From contig NZ_JADEVE010000076.1 in the NCBI RefSeq assembly GCF_016125955.1, positions 22,313-86,312 on the forward strand: a DNA stretch of 64,000 nt. The letters run 5' to 3'. The notes below the pieces were generated by a model, which did no database searches, was not told the origin of the DNA, and saw only the letters and a list, made by a program, of their open reading frames with translations. The DNA comes from Acetomicrobium sp. S15 = DSM 107314 (GTDB lineage Bacteria > Synergistota > Synergistia > Synergistales > Thermosynergistaceae). Shown here one piece after another: positions 49,780 to 57,366 of the stretch (positions are counted from its first letter, which is position 1; every line of letters begins with the position of its first letter). Both the position numbers and the translations under genes were made by a program.

Positions 49780-49825
49780 CCTATTTTGCAAATGATACTA
49801 CATCGGTGGCTCTTTGAAAAGATGC

Positions 49826-51094
49826 TCAGTCTGGCTCCGCTACGTTACCTGACGGAGTTTTGCTCTTTTGCGGAGCGCGCTCTGGGGTAAACTCGCTCCT
49901 TTTATGAAAGATCTCCCTCTCGGGTGCCGAATTGTGGTCGGGCCTCTTGGAAACCTCCTCTAAAACCAGTTCGGCCGTGCCTTCAGACTTCAGCGCCTTT
50001 ATAAAGCGCTCCGCCCACCATGTAGTTTCTTCCACAATCCTTTCCTGAATTTCTACAGGAAGGGACATGATCTGATCATGAAATGGCTTGTTAGCCTTCT
50101 TGTAATCCCCGTCTTTGCGGCTGTAGCCTTGTTCGTCGGCCCATGCTACGATCTTTCGCCACAGTTCTTCCGATATGCCGCGGTCTGGTTCCTTTACGTA
50201 AGAACCATCCTCTATGACGGCGTTTCCAGTCTCAGGCTCCATTTTAACGCCGAAGAGCACATTTTGCCATAGCGTGGCGACATTGGCTTTCGTAATGCCA
50301 TGCGTTGAAAAGTGAGAGACTTTATCTATCGGCGTGCCGGATACACCGTGCTGGGCTATCGAAACCCCGTAACGGCTTACTGCCTGGGCGATTTCCAATG
50401 TCCTCTTGAGATCTATCCCTTCGATTTCTCCCCTAGATCTGTCATACGTGCCGTGGAGGCTGCCGTTTGAGATGGCAAGGAGATCGGGGAAGATGCACCA
50501 GGCGTTTAGGCCTCCTACAAAGAAGAGCGCCTCTTCGACAGTAGTGAGTTCTCCTGGCCCCTTGATCTCCCCGACTTCAACCTCGAGCCCCAAGTATGGA
50601 GGAATATGCATAGCTGCATCCCTCGTAAAGCATAAATTCTCCCAGTCCGGGTTGTGCGAGGCGTCTATGGCTATGGACGTCCACCCTCTCTCCACTATAT
50701 GTCGCAGATGGGAGATGGCCCGCATGAGCTCCTCCGTCGATTTTATCGCATAGTGGTCCACGTGAAGCCCAAAGATCACACCGTGCCCCAATTCCTTGGA
50801 ATAGCGGACGGCATAGTCTGGGACGTTGTCATATGTGCAACCGCAGTAAGTTGACTCCGACTTGGCGAGCTCCAAGAGTACTGCCGCATCTAATTTCGCC
50901 GCCGCCTTTAGCACACCCTTTATCGTCAGGGGATTGCGGGCATTGGCGGCGAGTATGGTAACTCCTGCCCTTCTGGCTGCTGCCATGATGTCCCTGCCGC
51001 TAACCAATCCAACCGGCTCGTCTCCGTATATGGCTTGCACGTTCAGGGGGCGTTTCTTTAACATTTCCTTGTAAGTTGCTTCCTCCGAGCGCAT
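49826..51094 (-). CDS. Class II fructose-bisphosphate aldolase-family protein
   Basis: 422 residues with a class II (zinc) aldolase barrel. Zinc-ligand segments are GLHVDHYAIKS, LEVEVGEIKG, NGSLHGTYDR and IAQHGVSGTP. Substrate and phosphate loops are less canonical than in FbaA. A C-terminal extension of about 80 charged residues (ends GNVAEPD) is unusual. It may be a true fructose-1,6-bisphosphate aldolase or a related ketose/tagatose-type aldolase; the sequence alone does not decide. AAGGAGGCAAGAGG lies before ATG 51094. Confidence 0.75.
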   Translation of the reverse strand: MRSEEATYKEMLKKRPLNVQAIYGDEPVGLVSGRDIMAAARRAGVTILAANARNPLTIKGVLKAAAKLDAAVLLELAKSESTYCGCTYDNVPDYAVRYSKELGHGVIFGLHVDHYAIKSTEELMRAISHLRHIVERGWTSIAIDASHNPDWENLCFTRDAAMHIPPYLGLEVEVGEIKGPGELTTVEEALFFVGGLNAWCIFPDLLAISNGSLHGTYDRSRGEIEGIDLKRTLEIAQAVSRYGVSIAQHGVSGTPIDKVSHFSTHGITKANVATLWQNVLFGVKMEPETGNAVIEDGSYVKEPDRGISEELWRKIVAWADEQGYSRKDGDYKKANKPFHDQIMSLPVEIQERIVEETTWWAERFIKALKSEGTAELVLEEVSKRPDHNSAPEREIFHKRSEFTPERAPQKSKTPSGNVAEPD

Positions 51095-51290
51095 CCTCTT
51101 GCCTCCTTTCCGAAATTGCTCTCTCTATTGAACTTAGTATAAACGAAAGAGGTACCATTTGAAATCCTATTTTGAGGGGGGTTTGCGGCGTGGCAGTTTT
51201 GTAGGCGTGACGATGGGATAGGGAGCCGTGGGATAAGGTCTCTATGGTAAAATACTTGAGCAAATCCGGTGATGAGGGAGATGAGAGTCT

Positions 51291-52583
51291 ATGGCTAAAC
51301 AGGTAGTCCACGCAGACGAGATGAGCTGGGTTTTAAACCCCGGTGAACCGTTTTTGGGGCCGGTGCGCGATGGAGGAGTCATCGTAGCCAGGACGAGCCC
51401 AGGCTGTTGGGGGCCCATGATAACCCCGGATTATCCGAGCGGGCACGAGGTCACCAAGCCCATTGCGGTAGATGGGGCAGAAGTGGGAGACGCAATTGCC
51501 GTTAGGGTGCGCCGAGTGAGAGTGCTTTCTTTGGCTACCACTTCCGGGACCGATCTGCCCCAAGAGGGGCACTTCGTCGGGGACCCCTTCGTTGCGAAGC
51601 GCTGTCCTAACTGTGGCACGATGAACCCGAAGACGTATGTCGACGGAGTAGGTGAAGGGTCCATAAAATGCGCCAATTGTCATTCTTCGGTCCAACCGTT
51701 CCGCTTAGAGAGCACATATACGGTCCTCATGGATGTCGATAGGACTTTGGCTGTTACTGTCCCTCCGGAAGTGGCCGGCGAGATCGCCAAGGAGGCTTCG
51801 TCCTTCAGCTTCTTGCCGCCGAGCTCAAAGCAATATTCGGCAAATTTAATGGCCCGCGGCGAAATTGCCGGCATCGCCATCCCTTTAAAGCCGATGGTGG
51901 GAAATTTGGGCACATGCCCGGCTGTCCCGATTCCGTCATCGCATAACGCCGGAGACTTCGGCGCTTTTCTGGTGGGCGCTCCTCACGAATACGCATTGAC
52001 GGAGGAACAGCTTGAGATGCGCACCGATGGCCACATGGACATAAACGAGGTAGTCGAGGGGTCCATCGTCATTTGCCCCGTCAAAGCGGAAGGCGGAGGG
52101 ATATACGTTGGCGATGTGCACGCAATGATGGGGGATGGCGAAATAGCAGGTCATACGGCTGACGTGTCTGCGGAGGTGGTTTTAGAGGTCTCTCTCTTAA
52201 AGGGATTAAAACTCGAAGGGCCTATGATTTTGCCCCGCCCCGAGGACCTCCCTCAGATAGCGCGCCTTCGCACGCCTGAAGAAATAGAAAAGGCCAAAAA
52301 GATCGCAGCCTTTTGGGGATTCCAACTTTTGGAGGAGAGCTTGCCCATACAGATGGTCGGCACCGGCAAAGACTTGAACGCAGCCGTCGAATGCGCTCTT
52401 TCGCGCATCTCCAAGCTTTTCGATATGCCGCTGCCCGAGGTGAGGAACCGCTGCACCATAACCGGGGAGGCAAGCATAGGCAGGCTCCCTGGAGTGGTGA
52501 ATGTTACGATGCTCGTGCCGCGTCACAATCTTGAAAGCCACGGCCTTTGGAACCTCGTGCGCTCCCACTATCTGTCATTGTGA
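51291..52583 (+). CDS. Acetamidase/formamidase family protein with inserted zinc ribbon
   Basis: 430-residue FmdA/AmdA-type amidase releasing ammonia from short amides. Core motifs: SPGCWGPMITPDYPSGHEVTKPIAVDGAEVGDAIAV, SSHNAGDFGAFLVGAPHEYALTEEQLEMRTDGHMDINEVVEGS and VGDVHAMMGDGEIAGHTADVSAEV. Residues 105-130 carry two CxxC pairs (C105, C108, C127, C130), a zinc-ribbon-like insertion. ATG 51291 follows GAGGGAGATGAG. The gene overlaps the THEP1 NTPase gene as GTGA. The natural substrate is unknown; ammonia release fits the amino-acid-based metabolism. Confidence 0.85.
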   Translation: MAKQVVHADEMSWVLNPGEPFLGPVRDGGVIVARTSPGCWGPMITPDYPSGHEVTKPIAVDGAEVGDAIAVRVRRVRVLSLATTSGTDLPQEGHFVGDPFVAKRCPNCGTMNPKTYVDGVGEGSIKCANCHSSVQPFRLESTYTVLMDVDRTLAVTVPPEVAGEIAKEASSFSFLPPSSKQYSANLMARGEIAGIAIPLKPMVGNLGTCPAVPIPSSHNAGDFGAFLVGAPHEYALTEEQLEMRTDGHMDINEVVEGSIVICPVKAEGGGIYVGDVHAMMGDGEIAGHTADVSAEVVLEVSLLKGLKLEGPMILPRPEDLPQIARLRTPEEIEKAKKIAAFWGFQLLEESLPIQMVGTGKDLNAAVECALSRISKLFDMPLPEVRNRCTITGEASIGRLPGVVNVTMLVPRHNLESHGLWNLVRSHYLSL

Positions 52584-53116
52584 CCGGTAGCGTTAAAAAC
52601 TTGCTCGTCACAGGATCGCCAGGCGTAGGCAAGACTACGCTCATTTTGAGGGCGATCGAGCAGGTCGGAGAGAAATGTTGCGGTTTTTATACGGCGGAGA
52701 TCAGAGACAGAGGAATGCGCGTTGGCTTTGAGGCCGTGGCGCTCGATGGCACCAGGCGGTTGTTCTCGCATGTCGGCATTAAGAGCCCTTACAGGGTTGG
52801 CAAATACGGTGTCGATGTGGCGGGGTTCGACGAGTTCCTCGAGGGCATTCCGTTTTTCGACCCTCAAAATTTTCTGGTGCTCATAGACGAGATAGGCAAG
52901 ATGGAATGCCTCTCGGCCAAGTTCAGGAGATTGGCGGTTGCGCTGCTGGACGTCCCTGTGCCGTTTCTCGGCACGGTTGCCCTTCGGGGCGATGCGTTTA
53001 TAGAGAAGATAAAGGCGAGGCCAGATGTGCGGCTGTTTCTCGTGACGAAGGAAAACAGGGACGACCTCGCTTTTGAGATCGCCGAGACTGTAAAAAACCT
53101 TGGGCCGCATGTCTGA
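52580..53116 (+). CDS. THEP1-type nucleoside-triphosphatase
   Basis: 178 residues. P-loop VTGSPGVGKTTLILRAI, then GFYTAEIRDRGMRVGFEAVAL, the Walker B region VLIDEIGKMECLSAKFR and GTVALRGDAFIEKIKAR, all as in Aquifex aeolicus THEP1, an NTPase of broad specificity. GTG 52580 overlaps the acetamidase stop as GTGA, and the start would otherwise lie inside that gene. Biological role unknown. Translational coupling to an amidase is not an arrangement I recognise. Confidence 0.88.
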   Translation: MTGSVKNLLVTGSPGVGKTTLILRAIEQVGEKCCGFYTAEIRDRGMRVGFEAVALDGTRRLFSHVGIKSPYRVGKYGVDVAGFDEFLEGIPFFDPQNFLVLIDEIGKMECLSAKFRRLAVALLDVPVPFLGTVALRGDAFIEKIKARPDVRLFLVTKENRDDLAFEIAETVKNLGPHV

Positions 53117-53191
53117 CATGAGCCTTTGTAGTTGCTTAAACTGCGTCATCGGCTGAGCTGTGCGCATCAATTAGCTTGATTATCTATTATA

Positions 53192-53220
53192 TTGCTGTGG
53201 AGTTGCAATGATTTTATAGT
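53192..53220 (+). promoter_or_regulatory. Probable lysA promoter
   Basis: TTGCTG (53192-53197), 17-base spacer, TATAGT (53215-53220), 34 bases before the lysA start, in the only gap between the NTPase and lysA. Confidence 0.5.
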
Positions 53221-53253
53221 AGCTTTGTTGGATTTGAAAGGTGGCGAACCTGG

Positions 53254-54492
53254 TTGATCGAAGCGCGCTCCGCATTTGGGTCTGATTTTTCTCGAGATGG
53301 CGGGAAGCTACACTGGTATGGAGTGAACCTGGAGGATCTTGCCCGAAGGTATGGCACTCCTCTTTATGTCTATGCCTCTGACGAAGTGCGCCGCAGAATA
53401 AAACTTTTAAAAAATGCGCTCGGAGTGATCCCTCGCTTTCATCTCATGTACGCCGTGAAGGCCAACAACAACGTGGAGATCTTAAAGCTCATCGCAAGCG
53501 AAGGCGTCCGCTTCGACTGTGCCAACCTGAACGAGGCCGCTCTGGCCATGAAGGTCGGCGCTCCTTACATGATCTCCGGCATCTTCTACACAAAGGAGGA
53601 GCTTGAGACGGCGTTGAGGCTCGGAGCTACAGTCAATCTCGACGACCCAGCAGCGTGGGATCTCGTCAAAGGGCTTTTGAGCGAGGGCGTTCCCCGCCCG
53701 AAGAGGTTATTCATTCGACTCAACCCGGGTTGGGGGAGAGGAGCCTTTTCCCTGATCCTCGGCGGGGAGGGGTCGAAGTTCGGCATGAAGCCCGATGACG
53801 CGAGGATTGTGGCGCGGGAGATCGGCGATATGGGCATAGAGTTCGGGGTGCATGCCATGGTAGGTTCCGGCATATTCGATCCCTCTCACTTCGTTCGTCT
53901 GGCATCGTTTTTGCTCGATTTCGCCCTTGACGTAGGGGCGGCGGCCATAGACTTCGGCGGCGGCTTCGGCGTCCCATACAAACCCGACGAGACCGAGCTC
54001 GACGTAAGGGCGATCGGAGATGGGATAGCCTCTTTGCCCAACATAGAAAAAGTGGAGGTCTACGCTGAGCCCGGGCGGTACATCCTTGCGAGCGCTGGTG
54101 TGCTGCTGTGTAAAATTTGCTCGATAAAGCGAACCAACCCTCCCATTGTCGGGTTGGACGGGGGCATGAACGTTCTTATGCGTCCGGCCCTGTATAAGGC
54201 GTATCACGAGATCGTTAATGTCACACGTCCCATGAGCGATCTGATTCCAACCACGATAGTGGGGAGGATTTGCGAAAGCACGGATGAGTTTGGCCGCGAC
54301 CGCCCTTTCCCCTCTGCGTCAAAAGCAGGAGATATTGTTGCGATACTTCATGCCGGGGCCTATGGCTACGTGATGAGCTCGAACTACAATTCCACAGCCA
54401 AACCGGCGGAAGTGTTGATCAAAGAGGGAAGCGTCAGGCTAATTCGTCCAAGGGAAGAACCAATACGCGATATTGTAAAGAGTTTCCCGTAG
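53254..54492 (+). CDS. lysA: Diaminopimelate decarboxylase
   Basis: 412-residue PLP fold-III enzyme making lysine from meso-diaminopimelate. PLP lysine in LMYAVKANNNVEIL, then LFIRLNPGWGRGAFSLILGGEGSKFGM, the glycine loop IDFGGGFGVPY, EPGRYILASAGVLL, and RICESTDEFGRD with the conserved cysteine, and AYGYVMSSNYNS. It starts at TTG 53254 with AAAGGTGG nine bases upstream. It stands alone after its own promoter. It is the last intact core-type gene before the CRISPR module. Confidence 0.93.
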   Translation: MIEARSAFGSDFSRDGGKLHWYGVNLEDLARRYGTPLYVYASDEVRRRIKLLKNALGVIPRFHLMYAVKANNNVEILKLIASEGVRFDCANLNEAALAMKVGAPYMISGIFYTKEELETALRLGATVNLDDPAAWDLVKGLLSEGVPRPKRLFIRLNPGWGRGAFSLILGGEGSKFGMKPDDARIVAREIGDMGIEFGVHAMVGSGIFDPSHFVRLASFLLDFALDVGAAAIDFGGGFGVPYKPDETELDVRAIGDGIASLPNIEKVEVYAEPGRYILASAGVLLCKICSIKRTNPPIVGLDGGMNVLMRPALYKAYHEIVNVTRPMSDLIPTTIVGRICESTDEFGRDRPFPSASKAGDIVAILHAGAYGYVMSSNYNSTAKPAEVLIKEGSVRLIRPREEPIRDIVKSFP

Positions 54493-54540
54493 CACCATAT
54501 TCGACTGCATGCGGTCCATAGGGCGATGTAACAATAAGCG

Positions 54541-54889
54541 ATGAATGGCTCCCATATCGCCAAAAGGCAACGGTGGATAAAAGTCTTGGTCAAGACTTTA
54601 CGGGAAGAATTTTACCCTTTCTTTTGGGATGTTCAGCCAGAAAAATTAGATGTGCAGCGCAACGCTCGTTCATAATTGAAAGGCTGCTGGAGATTGGGGA
54701 CGATGCGGCCATAAGACGGGTATCGCCACTTATCCCATGGAGACTATTGAAGGAGTAGTGCGAGATAGTCGGTGCCTCTCTAAGAAAACAGTTAGATTCT
54801 GGCAGTTGATTTTCGGTCTGGAGGACGAAGAGATAAGGTGTTTATCGACGTATTACCGCGAGGTAGAAAGTCCGCTCTGGAACTTTTAA
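54541..54889 (+). pseudogene. DUF6922-type antitoxin remnant with two frameshifts
   Basis: Three frames join into one recognisable protein. The first, from ATG 54541, reads ...REEFYPFFWDVQPEKLDVQ. The second gives SFIIERLLEIGDDAAIRR. The third gives DSRCLSKKTVRFWQLIFGL and continues to TAA 54887-54889. FWDVxPEKLD...FIIERxLExGD is the DUF6922 pattern, known beside AbiEii-type nucleotidyltransferase toxins. Such a toxin remnant starts inside its 3' end. Frame breaks fall near 54665 and 54736. The gene is not functional as read. Confidence 0.7.
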
Positions 54890-54957
54890 AAGGTATTGAA
54901 ACGATGCGGAACTTTTATCTGGCCGGAGGGACAGGCCTTGCCCTTCAGCAGGATTAA
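54838..54957 (+). pseudogene. AbiEii-family nucleotidyltransferase toxin, N-terminal fragment
   Basis: Starting at GTG 54838, 39 residues (FIDVLPRGRKSALELLKGI followed by the motif FYLAGGTGLALQ) end at TAA 54955-54957. FYLAGGTALALQ is the signature opening of AbiEii/type IV toxin nucleotidyltransferases, which are normally over 200 residues. The histidine-arginine stretch and DLDFF catalytic motif that should come next are missing. The overlap of about 50 bases with the antitoxin remnant matches intact pairs. The truncation point is where the AT-rich CRISPR module begins. Confidence 0.7.
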
Positions 54958-54979
54958 GATTGATGCATTGCCATATCAT

Positions 54980-55008
54980 GTTTCAATCCCTTTCAGGGGT
55001 TTCGTGTG
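54980..55008 (+). repeat. CRISPR-repeat-like relic at the left edge of the cmr module
   Basis: GTTTCAATCCCTTTCAGG (54980-54997) matches the first 18 bases of the array repeat at 63.1-64.0 kb at 14 positions, including all of GTTTCAAT. The second half does not match. It may be a decayed or foreign repeat unit left by insertion of the module, or chance similarity. Confidence 0.3.
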
Positions 55009-55033
55009 TTTACAATTGCCTTTGGGATTGTGT

Positions 55034-55960
55034 CTAACGAAAACGCTGTTCGGGCTCATCTCTTTTTAATGTTCCGTCCCAACTCATTGTATATACTTTG
55101 GTGTCATCCAGAATGTATGTCCCTGGTGAAAAATAATATTCAAGTTTTGATATTGCCTCACCTGGCTTGTAAGTTGATCTGTCCTTTGAGTCCTTGGGAT
55201 CGTAATACCCTCTTCCTGTTAGAAGTTCGATATCTCCTTTAAATTTTATAGTTTTATCGTACTTTAGATGTGTAATAATATAATTATCGTTGATTTCTAT
55301 TTTACATTCCTCTGCTTTAACAGTTTTAATTGGAAACTTTATACTACCTGATGGATCGAATAATACATGCCCGAACCCGTATTTCGATTCTCCGCCCAAT
55401 ATTAATTCTTTCATTATATTAAATCCATCAATTAATATCTCTGCTTTGTCGGATATTATTACTGTTTTATCACCTATTTTAGCATTTTCTTTGACCAAAA
55501 CACATCCCATAATCCTTACATCTTTTATATTGCCATTTGTATCTTTAAATTTATTATTGATGAATTCAATTTCATGCAAGCTTGCATTTTTTGCAGTTCC
55601 GGTACTATCTATAGCCGTGAATATTTGACTTCCTATGAATCTGTGCTCAAATTCCGATCGTGAGATATTGCCATACTTTAACTCATGTTCTGTGTAACGT
55701 GGAAAATAAATATTTATGCCATCGTATACATAAAAATACGAGAATCTAAAATTATCCTTAACCATTGCACCTATATTTCTATAATCATTTGCTGTGGGAT
55801 TTTTGTATAAATACTCCGTTATACATTTCGTTATTGCCCCCCACAAATTTCTCCCGGGAACGTAATACCTTGTCGGCGAAATGACCGATCCTTTAAAGGG
55901 CATATAACCAATGTGAAGCGGGCTTTTTAATTTAAACGAAACTGTAATTTCTTTCCACAT
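55034..55960 (-). CDS. RAMP-superfamily Cas protein, probable Cas5-like (Cmr3 slot)
   Basis: 308 residues and the last gene of the CRISPR operon. It begins WKEITVSFKLKSPLHIGYMPF, then SVISPTRYYVPGRNLWGAI. It has the RAMP glycine-rich segment LGGESKYGFGHVLF near residue 195. This is a RAMP subunit that would help bind the crRNA. By elimination and position it could fill the Cmr3 place, holding the crRNA 5' tag, but no clear Cmr3 signature is seen. ATG 55960 has GGTGAG upstream; a GTG at 55969 overlaps cmr5. AT-rich like the whole module. Confidence 0.6.
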   Translation of the reverse strand: MWKEITVSFKLKSPLHIGYMPFKGSVISPTRYYVPGRNLWGAITKCITEYLYKNPTANDYRNIGAMVKDNFRFSYFYVYDGINIYFPRYTEHELKYGNISRSEFEHRFIGSQIFTAIDSTGTAKNASLHEIEFINNKFKDTNGNIKDVRIMGCVLVKENAKIGDKTVIISDKAEILIDGFNIMKELILGGESKYGFGHVLFDPSGSIKFPIKTVKAEECKIEINDNYIITHLKYDKTIKFKGDIELLTGRGYYDPKDSKDRSTYKPGEAISKLEYYFSPGTYILDDTKVYTMSWDGTLKRDEPEQRFR

Positions 55961-55961
55961 A

Positions 55962-56363
55962 TCACTCACCGGCTTTGACTTTTACGTGATATAACGAATA
56001 TATTAATGTACGCTCTAATATCTTTTTCATGAACAGCAATTTATCGATGTCTTTAGCAACTGTCTTCAGATCTCCACAAAAATCATCGAAATTTGCCTCA
56101 AACTTTTTGTCTTTACCTAAGAGATATTCATGTATTTTAATGCCACCGTCATCCTCATTTAAGAGGCTGGTTAGATTTGTTCTTGTATCTTTAGCTTTAC
56201 TTTCAAGCCAAAGAAACATTGCGTAAACCCCATCTTCCTTCAGTATCCCTAAAGCTTTTCTCAAGTTTCTTTCGAGGTTCTTTATATTCTTACTGTCTGA
56301 TGTTTCCGCTGAATTTGCAATCATTTGAGCATGTTTCATACACTTATAGTCCAGGTTGATCAT
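55962..56363 (-). CDS. cmr5: CRISPR type III small subunit Cmr5
   Basis: 133 residues, almost entirely helical and charged (LDYKCMKHAQMIANSAETSD, NLERNLRKALGILKEDG, YAMFLWLESKAKD). Size, helicity and position right after cmr4 are those of Cmr5/Cas11, which lines the middle of the effector filament. ATG 56363 follows AGAGGTG; a GTG at 56372 is also in frame. Called mainly on context, as small subunits diverge fast. Confidence 0.75.
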   Translation of the reverse strand: MINLDYKCMKHAQMIANSAETSDSKNIKNLERNLRKALGILKEDGVYAMFLWLESKAKDTRTNLTSLLNEDDGGIKIHEYLLGKDKKFEANFDDFCGDLKTVAKDIDKLLFMKKILERTLIYSLYHVKVKAGE

Positions 56364-56430
56364 CTTTCTCACCTCTTAAAGATGCTCTTTTTGATTTTAG
56401 AAAACTTAATCAAAGTTAAACATACTTGTT

Positions 56431-57366
56431 TTATGCCGGTGAAGATTTGTCTCCGCTTGCTTTGTCGTTTTTGCCATCGAAAAACAACTCAAGCCTGCCG
56501 AAACCTCTGGTTCCCATGCCGCCTATGCCGATGAATTTAAAGTAAGGGCTAACGTTGTTTAATATCCCGGTAACTCCTTTATCGTCTTTATCTACACCAA
56601 TCTCAAATCCAAAGACTGTCCCCCTGGATATAGCTTCATAGGTAAACAGTTTTCCCGGCTCGGCCGTTCCAGTGGATGGATCTATCTTGACAGAAGTCCT
56701 TATCTCCAAATTGTCGTTTACTATATGAGAAAAAAGCTTCTCCGAAACGATGACAATCTTTCCTACCCAGCTATCTATTTCTTTCCGCAAAGCAAGACGT
56801 TTAAGACAACCAGAGTCAACTTTTTCAGTTTCCAGAAATAGCCATCCAAGGTTTAAATAACTGCTATCTTTGTTTTCTTGTTTGGAATGACTGCTATCTT
56901 TGTTTTCTTTAACAATGTAATAAGCTTTATCGCAAACTTTTTGAGGAATGTTAATGTTACTGGAATCCTCGCTTTTTGCTTCATCGAACCAATATTCCAT
57001 GAGCTCCTTTGTTGTAATCCATACAGTTCCTTCTTGGGATGAAACAGGAAAAAGTATTATTTGTCCATCATAAAAACGCAATGTTCCTTTTTTATTTTCG
57101 TCTCCAAATGTCTTTTTAGCCTTATCTTCAGCACATTTTCTTTTTTCTGCTTCATCCTGGGAAGTGTACTCTTTTTCCATTGCATATATGGTGTAGTATT
57201 CTCTCGTGACACCTGCAATCGAGCTACCTGGTATCTTTGGCACGTCTGTGGCAGGATCCCTTACGATCGTATTGTCTACCAATCCTAACCTGTAGCCTCC
57301 TGCTCCTATGTGTATGGGATCAATGGCCCTCGCAAATACCTTTTTAGGATTCAAATCATTCGCCAA
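56431..57366 (-). CDS. cmr4: CRISPR type III backbone RAMP Cmr4
   Basis: 311 residues. VFARAIDPIHIGAGGYRLGLVDNTIVRDPATDVPKIPGSSIAGVTREYY is split over residues 10-58 in the Cas7/Cmr4 pattern. RFYDGQIILFPVSSQEGTVWITT and GGMGTRGFGRLEL complete it. Cmr4 forms the repeated backbone along the crRNA and carries the target-RNA-cleaving aspartate, probably in the IVRD segment. It starts at TTG 57366 with AGGAGG upstream, overlapping the Csx11 gene. Residues about 155-172 contain a duplicated ENKDSS unit from a 30-base direct duplication (56860-56909). Confidence 0.88.
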   Translation of the reverse strand: MANDLNPKKVFARAIDPIHIGAGGYRLGLVDNTIVRDPATDVPKIPGSSIAGVTREYYTIYAMEKEYTSQDEAEKRKCAEDKAKKTFGDENKKGTLRFYDGQIILFPVSSQEGTVWITTKELMEYWFDEAKSEDSSNINIPQKVCDKAYYIVKENKDSSHSKQENKDSSYLNLGWLFLETEKVDSGCLKRLALRKEIDSWVGKIVIVSEKLFSHIVNDNLEIRTSVKIDPSTGTAEPGKLFTYEAISRGTVFGFEIGVDKDDKGVTGILNNVSPYFKFIGIGGMGTRGFGRLELFFDGKNDKASGDKSSPA

